Below, in pieces: positions 1-10,534 of a stretch of 64,000 bases of DNA. Each line of letters begins with the position of its first letter. Position 1 is the first letter of the stretch. The DNA comes from Branchinecta lynchi (taxonomy: Eukaryota > Arthropoda > Branchiopoda > Anostraca > Branchinectidae): NCBI GenBank assembly GCA_023053575.1, contig JAKZAP010000004.1, forward strand, positions 2,833,572 to 2,897,571, written 5' to 3'. Both the position numbers and the translations under genes were made by a program. The notes under the pieces were generated by a model. The model saw nothing but the letters and a program-made list of their open reading frames with translations, ran no database searches and was not told where the DNA came from.

Positions 1-58
1 GGATGCAATATTGGTACTCTCACTTCCACGCAGCTTTTATACGCTCGTAGACAGTGGC

Positions 59-237
59 CAAGGCCGTATCCAGTGGGGGGGGGGGAGTAGGGGGTAACCC
101 CCCCCGAAACACACACAAATAATCATTTTTATAGGCTTTTCCCTCTGATTTGTGTCTTTTTTGTACTTTTTTGTCCGACCCACAGTCAAGAACCCCCCCC
201 CCCCCCCCCCCGAAATAAATTCCTGGATACGGGCCTG
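59..237. mobile_element. hAT-like MITE with 8-bp target duplication
   Basis: The ends form an inverted pair (left CAAGGCCGTATCCAG; right reads CAGGCCCGTATCCAGG on the minus strand), and the element is flanked by perfect copies of ACAGTGGC at 51-58 and 238-245. An 8-bp target duplication with CAG-type ends is the hAT signature. The interior is short (179 bp in all), with long G and C runs and no coding capacity. Relatives with the same ends, but without clear duplications, lie near 24490-24645, 36165-36345 and 46675-46745. Confidence 0.85.
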
Positions 238-335
238 ACAGTGGCTACAGATAATTCCTCCAAAGATGTTCCGAAACAAGCGCCAAATATTACACCATGC
301 TTATTAAAAATGTAGCTAAAAATTATGTTTTCCAG

Positions 336-534
336 AAAGAACTCCAGCGTTTGCGCAATGAGCTCCACCGCAAGAGCCAAGACCTCGATTTGATAAAGCA
401 AAGATTCGACTCCCTCCAGCGGCAACAGATGGCACAACTCTCAGTCCGTCAACAGCAGCAGCAACCCCCCAACGAAGATACCCCCCAGCCCGGCGTATCC
501 ATGCAACAACCCCGCAGTAAAGATCCTAGAACAG
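336..534 (+). CDS. Probable coiled-coil exon of an unidentified host gene
   Basis: An open frame is preceded by a good acceptor (tatgttttccag ending at 335) and followed by a possible donor (acag/gtgacc at 534/535). It encodes about 66 residues. The first half has heptad-like leucines and charged residues (KELQRLRNELHRKSQDLDLI, then KQRFDSLQRQQ), as in a coiled coil. The second half is Q/P-rich, with a run of five glutamines. If the donor is not used, the frame continues to a TGA at 555-557 and this would be a terminal exon ending in ...DPSGFY. I do not recognise the protein, and no neighbouring exon is visible. The codon use and lack of repeat character differ from the surrounding transposon DNA. 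Confidence 0.5.
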
Positions 535-557
535 GTGACCCTTCCGGGTTTTACTGA

Positions 558-1480
558 CGTCATTTAGTCCCTAAATAGAGACAATCAAAATTCAACACTT
601 TAGCAATACACTGCGTACCTTTATCTCCTCTACTGGACAAAGTGCAGAACTCGGTGAGGTGATTTTGCAAAAACGAACATATTCGAGCGATTGTAGGGCA
701 AAGAAAGCTTTTTTCGGAAAGTTTCCCTGTCGATCTGAAAACAAGGAAATTAGTATTCCGGTATTGTGTCAACTGAATGCCGGGACAATGTCACGAGATG
801 GACGGGAGTAATTTAGTTGCTATTGAAACGACATCCTCCTGGGAAGGCGGAGGGAGTCGGACAAGTTGTTGTCAATCTTCTAACGAGTTATTTGGCGTTT
901 GTTAAGAGATCTGATTTTTATTTGACCTGGAAGGCATTCCTGCCTGAGGAACCGTTTTGTCGTATTTACGAGAGTGAAAAATGTTATTTTGTGATTGGTT
1001 GCTACGGCTGTCTGTTACTTTAATTTTCCTACCAAATAATTGTCCACTTTAAAGCACGCAAGCAAATTGGCAGTATGCCCTAAAGATTGAAGTCACTAGT
1101 TCCACTTACAGTTTGTTTCGGCGGGGGAAATACATAACTTGGACCTTTTGTTTGTTCTAATTCGTCATTAAAAAGAAAAAAAATGCAAGCTGCAATACTA
1201 GACTGGAATAAATCTGTTAATTGTAGAACGCTAAGTTTCACAGGATGTGGTCGATTCGTCGCTCCACGCTGTTTTAGAGGCAACTTATGGTTTTAAATGA
1301 GAATTTAGTTTGGTATTGGCGGTTTAATTTACACTTAATGAAGAATTCCAAGTTATGTGAAGAACCTTCGACACATATGACAGTATATTTTGTGAGGACC
1401 TTCGACACATGTGGCCCTATATCCGTTTTAAGCGCATGTAAAACATGTAAAAAATGGCTCAAAACGGGAAATTCGGCTAG
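558..1480. other. No recognisable feature
   Basis: No conserved exon, transposon end or tandem structure is seen. A short local repeat of the phrase acCTTCGACACATatg/gtgg occurs twice near 1365-1412. Confidence 0.4.
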
Positions 1481-1489
1481 GATATTCTT

Positions 1490-1533
1490 CAGCAATATTT
1501 CGGTCCTTCGTGGCAAGGGTCATCTTTAGGCTG
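1490..1533 (-). ncRNA. Degenerate PLE-type hammerhead ribozyme copy
   Basis: Minus-strand copy of the 44-nt hammerhead unit: CAGC, then CUAAAGA, helix II, GAAA, UAUU, GCUG. The core G5 is changed to A, so it should be inactive. It forms an inverted pair with the copy at 1547-1590, 13 bp away. Confidence 0.55.
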
Positions 1534-1546
1534 TACAACAGAATTA

Positions 1547-1590
1547 CAGCCTGAAGAGGACCCTTGCCAAGAAGGGCCGAAATATCGCTA
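1547..1590 (+). ncRNA. Hammerhead ribozyme (Penelope-like element type)
   Basis: Helix I strand CAGC is followed by the core CUGAAGA. A helix II hairpin (GG-CCCUU paired with AAGGG-CC around GCCAAG) is followed by GAAA. The very short helix III segment UAU is followed by the cleavage nucleotide C1586 and the helix I partner GCUA, which gives three of four pairs. All invariant core bases are present. Cleavage is predicted after 1586. Short-helix-III type I hammerheads are known from Penelope-like retroelements, where they act in RNA processing, often as dimers. Confidence 0.65.
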
Positions 1591-2083
1591 AAGAATATCC
1601 TCGCTGACTTTCCGGTTCTTAGTAATTTTTAATAGGATTTTCAGTAAGCTGGAGCCCAGGAGTATCGATGCATGTAAAGCGGTTGAGAGATATTTCTGCA
1701 AGTTCTATCAGCGTGACATCGTAGCACATGTAGCACAATTGGCGCGAAAAGGCAAAGCACAGTAGCCACCCGGTTCTTCTGCCTCAAAACATTTTATTGA
1801 ATCGACAAATACAGGTAGAAATTTATTTGTCATCAGCAAGAGCCGGGTACTGCCTGTGGTTTCGGTTGTCGCTGAAAGCTACGATGTAGGTTCGTTAGAC
1901 ACGCAAATGGACACCTACGGCAACATTTTCTTTACCGATACGAGGATCGTAAAAATCCAGTGTAAATGATCCACAATTCTTTTAATCCAACTTTTAATCC
2001 ACAACTCTACAAGGGAGAATAAGTGAAGTAAAATCAAAAAAAAAATTCTCAGACGAACAGGGGGTGCCGAATCAGTGGGGATG

Positions 2084-2700
2084 GACTAAAACCAGGAAGG
2101 GAAGGGAACGCGAGAAAAGCAGGAAGGCATACTAAAACCAGGAAGGGCAAACTAAAACGAGGAAGGCTGTCGCCAGAATTCGAAATTGGAAAGCCACACC
2201 GTCCCCTTCCTCTGTTTAGTATTCTTTGAGGGGTCGGCAACTTTTCAAACCCAAAGTTCACCATCCCTTCCTCGTTTTAGTATCCTGGCAGGGGTAGGCA
2301 TTGAGATCAGCGAGGGGTCCGGCAAATATTAAATTGTAATTCAACTTTTCATTTCTAGTTCTGACGGTAGGCGACTAATCCCCCGAGTACAGTGAGGGGT
2401 CGGCAACTAAGATATGTTAAGTCTACCATTTCCTTCCTCGTTTTAGTACCTTGAATATACTAACACGAGGAAAGAATGGTGGACTTGAAATATCGTAGTT
2501 GTAGAGCCCTCGCTGGACTCTGAGGATTTTAGTCGCCATTGGTAGTTGCCGACCCCTCAGAATACTAAACAGAGGAAGGGAACGTTGCGGCTTTCCAATT
2601 CTGAATTCTGGCGACAGTCTTCCTGGTTTGAGTATGCCCTTCCTCGTTTTGGTATGCCTTCCTGCTTTTCTCGCGTCCCATCCCTTCCTGGTTTTAGTCG
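2084..2700. repeat. Large inverted repeat with CTAAAACGAGGAAGG motifs
   Basis: Arms at about 2084-2241 and 2544-2700 are diverged reverse complements, running from GACTAAAACCAGGAAGGG to GAGGGGTCGGCAAC. The phrase CTAAAAC(G/C)AGGAAGG recurs several times in both arms and in the 300-bp centre (for example near 2270 and 2435 as TTCCTCGTTTTAGTA). Probably a non-autonomous foldback or MITE-like element. No target duplication was identified. Confidence 0.55.
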
Positions 2701-2719
2701 ATCCCGAATCAGTGCCACA

Positions 2720-3075
2720 CACTGTCAGAAGTTTCAGAACAGATAACGCGAGGATGCGCGGTTTCAACATATAATGCGTAACATATAAGACTCCGGATAT
2801 TATCTGTTGTGTTTCAAAATGTTATGCATCATAAGCGTTACCATCAGGAAGAACCGAAAAACCGCCAAAAAGTATATTCTGAGTTTTCCAACATCATGAC
2901 GATAAGGATAAAGTCAGTAGATGCTTTTTTGGCTCTTCTTAACAAAGCTTGTTATGCATAACATTTCTTGCATAACGTTTTCAAACACAACAGATAACAT
3001 CCGAAGTGTTATCTGTTACGCATTACCTGTTGAAACCGCGCATCCTCGTGTTACTGTATGAAACTTCTGACAGTG
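2720..3075. mobile_element. Hairpin MITE with ~110-bp inverted repeats
   Basis: The left end starts CACTGTCAGAAGTTTCA and the right end reads CACTGTCAGAAGTTTCAT on the minus strand. Similarity continues for about 110 bp through GAGGATGCGCGGTTTCAACA and TTATCTGTTGTGTTT, leaving a loop of about 130 bp. There is no coding capacity. The superfamily is not assigned because no target duplication is clear. Confidence 0.7.
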
Positions 3076-3079
3076 CAGC

Positions 3080-4364
3080 TTCTTTACACAAACAGAGATG
3101 CCTGAGACATCGAGCTTTCTAACACTATTACTGTTCCTGTGACAAGAACGGTGAAGCTATAAGAAAACGGTCGCACCTTTGATGTTAGGCCACACTTGTC
3201 CACAACTTGTTAGGCCACACCTCCGTAATCGTTACATCCATTCTTATATACCGAGGACTCGAATATACCCCATTCTAGCCCTCCTGTCATTACACCTCAC
3301 TAATTTTGCCACTTGCCTTGTTTGGTTATTTTTGATACGTAACATGCTCTTTACGAGAACCTCACTCGTCAGAAAAACAATTATAATTTTCCCCTGTTAT
3401 TACTAAGGGTCAGTGGTCCTGGAGAAAGGCTTAAAACAGCCAAGGCTTCTGGTAATTTGTTAAAGCAGAGACGGGTTTTTTAAGTATTCAACTATTTTGG
3501 AATGCTCGGCACATCAAAAGTAAATAGAGTGAGGTGTCTTTCAAATTAAACACGGATCGTTCGAGAGCTAATCTTACAGGTGTTACGGTTCCTATCAGGC
3601 TTCTTAGTTATTCTAGTCGGACTGCTTTCTATTCAATTTCGGCCTAATAGGGGAACCTAGGAATTGAACTGGTCACGAATGACAATTGGCCAGATCTGCG
3701 ATGGTCAGCTTCTTCCTCGCCGGAGGCGAGTGAGGTGTTGAGTGGACAGAAGAAATGAAGCATGAAATGCCAGTGATTGGCTCTGATATTTTTACGCGAT
3801 AAAGCCCGCTTCGTGCTTTGGGGTGAAAGGTCCACGATTAGTGGCACTTCAAAGAATCCAAGGGAGTTTTGAAGAATGTAGTTGTTGCTTTTCTGAAAGT
3901 TTTTATAAGAAAGAAAAAAAAAGCCAGAGGGCTGATTTCTTTTGATTATTCAGTTTCTAGAAACCGTGGTTACATGTGTTTTGGGGGATTCGAGTTATTT
4001 TTGCTAAAGACCGAGGTAGCTCAACTTCTGTTAAGGGCGCTGTGATCTTATTAATTATGATGTTTCAATATGTGTTACATTCCTCGGATTATGAGTTATA
4101 TTCGCAAAAGCAATAACGATGTAGAAATAAGCCTGATAGCAATAACATTGCGTTTTGTGCTTGTGTAGTTATATTATTTCAATCATTTCGTGTGTTCTTA
4201 TTCTTCGATGGTTGGAAAGACACTTGCAAGTATCTGAATTGTTTCCAATAAAAGTGTTTAAATGTGAAGAGTTTATTGTAGAGTCTTTTTTTTTCCATTT
4301 CTTTTATCTTTGCAAAACCTTTTTTCAGTTGCTGAGGAAATTTTCTTGGATCCAGCTTCCATGA
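3080..4364. other. No clear feature
   Basis: Unique-looking AT-rich DNA. The segment 3290-3410 resembles 62770-62880 loosely (TCACTAATTTT..CACTTGCCTTGTTT..CGTCAGAAAAA), so it may be an old unclassified repeat. Confidence 0.35.
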
Positions 4365-4368
4365 CATT

Positions 4369-4663
4369 AGCTGCGTTCTTTGTCACGGGAGTTCTCACCG
4401 GTGGTCTCCGGTTTTTCTTATAAGCCGTTTTTGCATCCACCGGTGACTTCTCACCAGTCTTATAACCCGTTTTTGAACTAACCAGTGTCCGGTTTTATCT
4501 CACTGGTGCGGACTAACCAGAACCTGCTCGTGAGCCCGGCTGCAGCGAGGAGTTAGCCGGTTTTCATCAAATCACAGGTGAACCAAAAAAGCGCGTTTTA
4601 AGGGAAGAACCGGACACTGGTGACTAAACACCAGAGACAGCCCGGAGTGCAACGAACGCAGCT
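4369..4663. mobile_element. MITE with AGCTGCGTTC inverted ends
   Basis: Perfect 10-bp inverted ends AGCTGCGTTC/GAACGCAGCT lie inside ATT at both sides (4366-4368 and 4664-4666). The interior carries inverted CCGGTGG/CCACTGG-type motifs, partly self-complementary (AACCAGTGTCCGG near 4480, CCGGACACTGGT near 4610). The 3-bp duplication resembles PIF/Harbinger behaviour, but the assignment is tentative. A solo end CGAACGCAGCTATA occurs near 6345. Confidence 0.55.
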
Positions 4664-4667
4664 ATTA

Positions 4668-5168
4668 GCACTGACCTTTCTCTGCCCATGACTCCTTCGG
4701 CTAGCGCTCTTACAATCATCTCTTCAGCTTTGGATTGAAGGTGGGTGACTTGCAAACCGCCTTCTTCTTTGCATAGGTACGAGTCCCAAGGTACGAGGTA
4801 CGAGTCCCGAGGTCGACACCCAATGTGTTTAACCGTTGAGTCAGAAAAAATGATAGAATTCTTAACTTTGGAAATCACTCGAATATAATGGTACTTCATT
4901 CATTCACAGTTTCGTGGTTTTCGTGGTAACACAACCAAAATTGGTGAATATTGTCAGGTACAAAATGTTGTCAATATGCCCGCTACATTTAAACGCGCTC
5001 ACAAATGATCCAAGGTTATTCAAAATTTTGACAATCTTTTGTGTAAAACTGTTTTGGTAACGTCTGTGTCTGACTGCTATTTGTTTCGGGACCTTCGTAG
5101 AGACTACTCGCTCATGCCCATAGTATTGCCATTAGTTTCTCTTTTCCCTTCATTCGCACTCGATGACG
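4668..5168. other. No recognisable feature
   Basis: Nothing coding or repeat-like identified. A short ACGAGTCCCAAGGTACGAGG-like local duplication lies near 4790. Confidence 0.35.
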
Positions 5169-5170
5169 GG

Positions 5171-5622
5171 TTTTTGGGATACCAAAACTTAAGTGGAGGG
5201 ATATGCTACCCATGATTTCGTAAAAGCTGTCCGTCCGTCTGTCAGCACGATAGCTCTCAAAGCGAATGAGATATTTTGTTCAAACTTTGCAATATCTGAA
5301 TCCATATATGATAATTGTTTTCTAGCTGGACAAACAGTTCGCCCGGAATCCGGCCAAAACCGGAGAATTTGTTAAAAGTATAAGTTTTCCTTAAAGTTGA
5401 TTAGAGCTTCGATAGAAAGGTAAGGAGACATGCTGAATCCGTATATGCAAGTTATTTTCTCTCTGGACATCCGGCTAAAAGCCCGGCCAGAACCGGAAAA
5501 TGTGTTGAAAATAAAAGATTTGTCTAAAGTTGATGAGAGGTTCGACGCAGGGGTCAAGAGACATCTTGAATCCGTGTATGCAAATTATTTTCATCCAATC
5601 GAAACCTTTGGTCTTGACATAG
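5171..5622 (-). mobile_element. Family A element, internally deleted
   Basis: Begins with a decayed terminal palindrome (TTTTTGGGATACCAAAAC), then AAGTGGAGGGATA, a short GTCCGTCC block, and two to three tandem monomers with the CCCGGAATCCGG motif. It ends at CATCCAATCGAAACCTTTGG, matching the opposite end of full copies. Non-autonomous and without coding capacity. See the full copies at 11168, 13590 and 22852. Confidence 0.7.
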
Positions 5623-5825
5623 ACATAAACATTTTTTTAATTTCATCAAAAACACATAAATTAAGCAAACAATTTACCATTAACGGCCACTTTTAAGACA
5701 ACAAAAATCCTGATTGTGGCCGTAATTCTAACCACCATGAATCCACTATATCATTCCCTCCCCACCCTTGGTGTGTGGGGGGGGGTAATTTTTATTTTTT
5801 ATTTTTTAAATAAATACCCCTCTTA

Positions 5826-6068
5826 TCACACTTCTTTCCTTTTCAAATAATGGGATTTAACCATACTCTTGAATGATGCCAGACTTACAGCCTCTCTGAC
5901 CGGTTCTGGAAGGTCATTCCAGACGCTCACACCTATGTTCCTGAGAACAAATCCTGCTCTTGTTGTATTTCTTCTCTCGTGAGCTAAATCCTCTGAATGT
6001 CGGGTAAAATAAGGGTGATAAAACGAGTTAGTGTTAAAAAAATCATAAAAGTACTCAGGGCTTACCAT
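5826..6068 (-). pseudogene. LINE reverse-transcriptase C-terminal tail fragment
   Basis: An 80-residue frame ends like many CR1/L2/Jockey-group ORF2 proteins: a NTTRAGFVLRNIGVSVWNDL segment, then PEPVREAVSLASFKSMVKSHYL and a stop. This matches the family's conserved C-terminal pattern (small basic stretch, x-G-x-x-x-WN-LP, x-S-FK). The RT catalytic part is missing, so it is a 5'-truncated dead copy. A T-rich, A/T microsatellite tail lies just downstream on the minus strand (5795-5825). Confidence 0.7.
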
Positions 6069-6069
6069 A

Positions 6070-7680
6070 TTTACACTTTGAAAAACAAAAATCGCTAGCT
6101 GGCGTCAGCTAGCGTCATTGCAAAGAAGATGGAAAAATATAAAACTTATGCATATGAATCATAATTTAATTCAGTTAAATTTTCTGTTTCTCCTCTTTAT
6201 CGCCACCTCATCTGGGACCTTAGATCGTCCCTGAGCCATCGACTGTAGCGGATGCTATATTACGTTTTCTAGGATTTTGAAAATTCGCGCCTAATTACTG
6301 AACGGAGATGTTGAACTGACTTTCCGGCTCAGTTCGTCGTTTCACGAACGCAGCTATAATAGCAGTAAGTAGCAGTAGGTAGAAAGGTTCCTTTCACAGG
6401 GTTCCTGGAAGGACAATAACTACTATCAGTTTTAAGCTTCTTTCGGGCTAGGTTTTGTAGTTCCTCGAAAAACTATAAAAACTCTCCTTTAAATAATTTT
6501 CAGGCTACTCTTTAGTATCTATCCGAACGAACGACCCTGTTCGTCGGGTTAGAGGTCCTCCACCAAAGCTTGCCCCAAGCAAGCTACTTTGGAACTGGTA
6601 GCTTTAGTCATCTACGAACCACAAAACTTTGCATGAAAAGTTTTACTGGGGTGGACGAATGCTTTAAAGTTTTCGATACGATAGTAATTGCTGCCCTTCC
6701 GATCCTCGCGAGTTTCCCATCCCCAAGTGGAATTTCCGTACCCTTTGATTCACCAGAAATTAAACCGTATTTAGTTTCTTTACTGATTTTCTACTTTTGT
6801 ACTCTTCCATCTGGATACTGAATAGGAATAAGCTGTTTTCGAAGATTCATGAACTTCGACTGACGTTTAGTTTTGCAAATGTGTAAAACGAGCAAGAAGG
6901 GGGGGGGGGAGACATTCAACTGATAAATTGCCCCGGTCCCCCTGGACTCTTAATCCGGCCGTGACCAAAGGCCATCGTGAAAGCAAGATAATATCTGAAC
7001 TCAAAAGGGGAAATGAGGAACAAAAAGATCATCGACTCGGATCCTTCTGGACCAAATAGGGAAATGTTGAGGACACCCCAGCTGAAATACGAGACGTTTT
7101 TCGCGCAGACGGAAATTTGAAAATGGTTTTGTATAAATAAGTTGCTGTGGCTTGGGGAAGTGGCATTGAAAGTTCCACGCGCTTGTACGTCCCCTGGTGT
7201 CAAAAAAAGCTATTGCAAACTCTCTTCACAAAGTGGCCCTAACGGCTGTTACATGGAAGTGAAAAACTTACATAGTTCTGTGTAACGTAAATATTCACCG
7301 GTCCTGAGATGAATATTTGTCCGACTTCGGAAACGTAACGTAAGAAAAGAAACAATAAATTGAATAAAACAGATTGGACGTTGGATCTGTAAGGAAATAT
7401 ACAAACTGTTGAAGAAAGTGAAGAAAAACTGAGAATAGAAAATAGAATCGTAAGCAGTATACATTTTCCTGAAACGGACATACAGGATATCAGGTAGGGC
7501 AATAATGGTTGGACCATGCTTGTCTCTGTTCTGTCAACAAGCTCGGTCTAGGTAGCTTGAGAATATGCTATGGTTTGGATGCGCGAAAACGGTGCTAGCA
7601 ACACACACATCCTTGCAGAAATGTTTTCATAAAAAGCACTTAATTTCTCTAATGAAGAGCATAATAAAAAAGATTCACCT
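6070..7680. other. No recognised gene
   Basis: Contains a solo end of the 4369 MITE family near 6345 and a G-run followed by CCCCGGTCCCCCTGG near 6900-6955 that may be a transposon end. No conserved protein is seen in any frame. Confidence 0.3.
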
Positions 7681-7689
7681 TAAAAGCTG

Positions 7690-9012
7690 AGGAATAAATA
7701 CTTAGCATTGCAAAAACATGACTGAATTTGAAAAATACACCGCACTATCTGAACTCGCATCCCGTAAACATTCCTTCCTCCAACCACGTGCTTTCTCTAT
7801 TTCTAAAGCCCCCTCCCCGATTTCATTTCCTTTTTCAAGTTCAGGGTATACGAGGAAGGTATAGCATTTCGAAATTGTAGCAGAGCCTCCACTAGCCAAA
7901 ATATGTGGTCGCGCCTCAGGTATAGATGGGCGAATCCGGCTATGAAAGGACGCGAATCCGAATGCGAATCCACGGCTAGGCCCGAATCCGATTCCGAATC
8001 CGATATCCACCATTTCATGCTTAGGATTTGAATCCGGCATCGAATCCGGATTCGAATCCGACCTTAACAAAAAGTAAATTGTTTATCTAGGTTATAGTTT
8101 TAAAAATCAGAGGTGACAAAAAAGTACTGAAGGCAAATGAGACGGTATTTCTGGGTACTCATGTGTGGTTATCATAGTATGGTTTCCTCTCGGCAATCAG
8201 GAATGACTTTTGAGCTCGTTTCGGGAAAGTCAGGAAAATGGAAACTGGCAGGATGAAAATTAGAAATTGGAGCGGATTCGTAAGATCCGGGGGTTTTAAC
8301 CAGAGTCTGAATACGAATGCAGTCTGAAAAGCAGAAGGTTCGAATTTGAATCCGACCAAAAGGACGAATTCTGGATTTGAATCCGGAGCCGGTTCTGATT
8401 CGCCCATCTCTGACCTCAGGTATTTTTACCGACTGTTATGGAAATTGCAAAAGAATCGAAAACTGGTCATTCGCAAGAAGAAAGGGAATTTTCTCATGTC
8501 CTTTTTCTATTTGACCCCCCCCCCCCCCACCAATTTCATTTCCGGTTTCGAGTTCAGGGTATACGAGAAGGGTAGCATATAGCACTTCGAAATTGTAGCA
8601 GAGCCTTCACTAGCCAAAATGTATGGTAGGTCGTCGGGTAATTTTTACCGACTGTTTTCGGAAAAATCGCAAAACAATCGAAAATATGTCACCTGAGCAA
8701 GAAAAAGGAATAAACACTTGGTATTGCAGAAAACAGGGTTGAACTAGAAAAATCCACCGCACTATCCGAACTCACATTCGGTCAACAATCCTCTCTAAAA
8801 CCCCCCAACCCTGTCCTTTTGCACTGTCAAATGTCCTTTTTCTTATTTCCAGCCCCCTCCCCCCGCCAATTTCATTTCCTGTTTCAAGTCCAGGGTATAC
8901 AAGAAGAGTAGCTTACGGCATTTCGAATTTTTAGCAGAGCCATCACTAGCCAAAATGTTTGGTGGGCCCTCGGGTCATTTTTCCGACTGTATTCGGGAGA
9001 ATCGAAAAAGCA
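7690..9012. repeat. Three-copy tandem repeat, unit about 300-330 bp
   Basis: Three direct, diverged copies share: ACCGCACTATC(T/C)GAACTC.., CAATTTCATTTCC..TTCAAGT(T/C)CAGGGTATAC, a stretch reading GTAGCAGAGCC..CACTAGCCAAAAT, and TTT(A/T)CCGACTGT. Copy 1 covers 7690-7921 plus 8422-8490 and is split by a MITE. Copy 2 covers about 8490-8700 and copy 3 about 8711-9012. Non-coding. Confidence 0.75.
7922..8413. mobile_element. hAT-like MITE inserted in a tandem repeat
   Basis: CCTCAGGT is duplicated at 7914-7921 and 8414-8421 (8 bp, hAT-like). Inverted ends carry AGATGGGCGAATC (left) and, on the minus strand at the right, CAGAGATGGGCGAATC. Both subterminal regions carry iterated GAATCCG/GATTCG hexamer-like motifs (7952-8060 and 8339-8395). 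The two uninterrupted paralogous tandem copies near 8640 and 8965 show the empty site, so the borders are well fixed. Confidence 0.85.
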
Positions 9013-9014
9013 TC

Positions 9015-9550
9015 GAATATTGCTAAAAATCTCGACGCTTCAGTTTTTGAAGATAATAGCCAGTGCCGTCAATACTCAGCGAGAACATTCGTAATTGTTA
9101 TTCGCAGGTATTGGTGAGTGGCTCGCTGTCTTAATTTTAGGCTTTCAATTCTTCCAGTTTTGTTTTAATTTTCGGTTTCTTGTTGGTTTTCTGCTTTTGT
9201 TTGGTTTTATTGGTTGTCGATCTGGTTCATCTTCATACTAGTTTTGGCATTTTTCCTCAAAATTTTCGATCTGCGTTGAAGAAGGGAGGGAGTTTTCCTC
9301 CTAAAACTTGCCTTTTATTTCAGTATATTCTTTGGCCTTTACATACCCCATTTTCGTTGGTTTCTTCGTTGATTTTTTCTTAGATTTTTTACTCATTTTT
9401 TTTTTTACCGAGTGGCTAACAGTATGCCCCCCCCCCCCTCTCATACGTGACACCACTGGACTGCAGTGTACTTTTCAAACAGATTTGCAATCTGCTTTCC
9501 ACTATAAAAAAAATCATATCTGACGGTGCAAAACGGATGGGTCAGCTACA
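9015..9550. other. No recognised gene
   Basis: T-rich unique-looking DNA with a C-run at 9427-9437. No supported feature. Confidence 0.3.
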
Positions 9551-9558
9551 TTTTATTA

Positions 9559-9602
9559 GAGCTATATTTCGGCCCATCTTGGCAAGGGTCCTCTTCAGGC
9601 TC
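9559..9602 (-). ncRNA. Hammerhead ribozyme with compensatory helix I
   Basis: Minus strand: helix I GAGC, core CUGAAGA, helix II (one change in the hairpin), GAAA, UAU, cleavage nucleotide A, helix I partner GCUC. The pairing GAGC/GCUC replaces the CAGC/GCUG of other copies, so helix I is kept by a compensatory change. All invariant core bases are present. It is preceded at 9528-9560 by the element-end phrase GTGCAAAACGGAT..GTCAGCT, shared with copies at 26052 and 49110. Confidence 0.72.
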
Positions 9603-9671
9603 AAGCTCTAAAATTAACTAAAAAAACGTAACAAACAAAAAAAAAATGTAAGAAAAAATCTGGGCAAAATA

Positions 9672-9769
9672 GCTACTGGGATTAATCTTCTATACTGAGA
9701 TAAGATTATCTTTAATCGGATTAACCTTATCCCAGTAGAGATAAGATTAATCCCAGTAGCAAACGCTGC
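9672..9769. mobile_element. Short palindromic MITE, family H copy 1
   Basis: Inverted ends GCTACTGGGATTAATCTT (9672-9689) and its complement (9743-9760), then AAACGCTGCAG. Copy 2 lies at 46464-46576. About 100 bp, non-coding and able to fold almost end to end. Confidence 0.7.
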
Positions 9770-9779
9770 AGTTAAATTT

Positions 9780-10295
9780 AATCCTTACTCCGAGAAACGT
9801 TTAGCGTATAGGCCGATTATCAGATAAGGCTGTTGCATATCATTCAGAGGAAACTGGCCGTATGTCGGCTCACGCACCACAATAATTTCTCTCCTTCCAT
9901 TATGAATCGCACGTGCATGAACAGTCGTGCTCACTTTGACCTGGACGACTCATCACTGACCATCTGACGGAGATCTGGAACAGTAGCTGGAAAAGCTCTC
10001 TTGGTCAGGCAATCCGTCACAGTCCTGGACAGGGGGGTCATCAGGACGACACCATGACAGTGTGCTCCCTGTTTAGAAGAGCGAGGAGTCCGAGTTCCGA
10101 TCATTTGGGCTTGGCACATATCAAGAATAATACATTTGTTCCCTTTGGATTGTCCTCTCCAGTCATATGCAAAGGGGCCTGTCATTAATCAAGTCACGGA
10201 CGAGATTTGCCCCTTCACCCATCGGAAAATAATAGATTCTTCATGCCCATCCATCGTCGTATTGCCTAAACGAGGACCAAAGAGTCAAGTGTCAT
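9780..10295. other. No recognised gene
   Basis: No supported feature seen on either strand. Confidence 0.3.
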
Positions 10296-10299
10296 TTGT

Positions 10300-10412
10300 A
10301 CTTGAAGGACCCCTCGCACTATTTACTCTCGAACTTACAGTATTTAAAATACTTTAATACTTTAAAATTAGGCTGTGCTCTCAACAAATAGCCCACAGTT
10401 TTGGCTGTTTTA
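10300..10412. repeat. Dispersed repeat shared with 34456-34570
   Basis: About 110 bp matching a second site: AGGACCCCTCGCACTATTT, CAACTTACAGTATTT, ACTTTAAAA, then TAGCCCACAGTTTTGGCTGT. The family is unknown. Confidence 0.6.
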
Positions 10413-10424
10413 GCTATTGAGATA

Positions 10425-10530
10425 GTTGATTTAGGGGTAAGGAGACATGATGAATCCGAATATGAAAGTCATTTTCTTGCCGGACAAGTAGTTCACCCGG
10501 AATCCGGTGAAAACCGGACACAAAACTTGT
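10425..10530 (-). mobile_element. Family A monomer remnant
   Basis: A single tandem monomer: AAGGAGACATGATGAATCC, TTGCCGGACAAGTAGTTC, CCCGGAATCCGG, AAAACCGGA. Neither terminus is present. Confidence 0.6.
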
Positions 10531-10534
10531 CGAC

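Noticed and set aside
336..534. Coiled-coil exon as the 5' exon of the SBF gene
   Set aside because: The donor phase at 534 would be compatible with the exon at 58048, but SBF proteins begin directly with the uDENN module and have no such N-terminal coiled coil, as far as I know. A phase match occurs by chance one time in three.
7702..8070. 122-codon minus-strand frame with repeated DSNPDS/FGFGIGFG
   Set aside because: It is the translation of GAATCCG iterations in the hAT MITE plus the tandem repeat.
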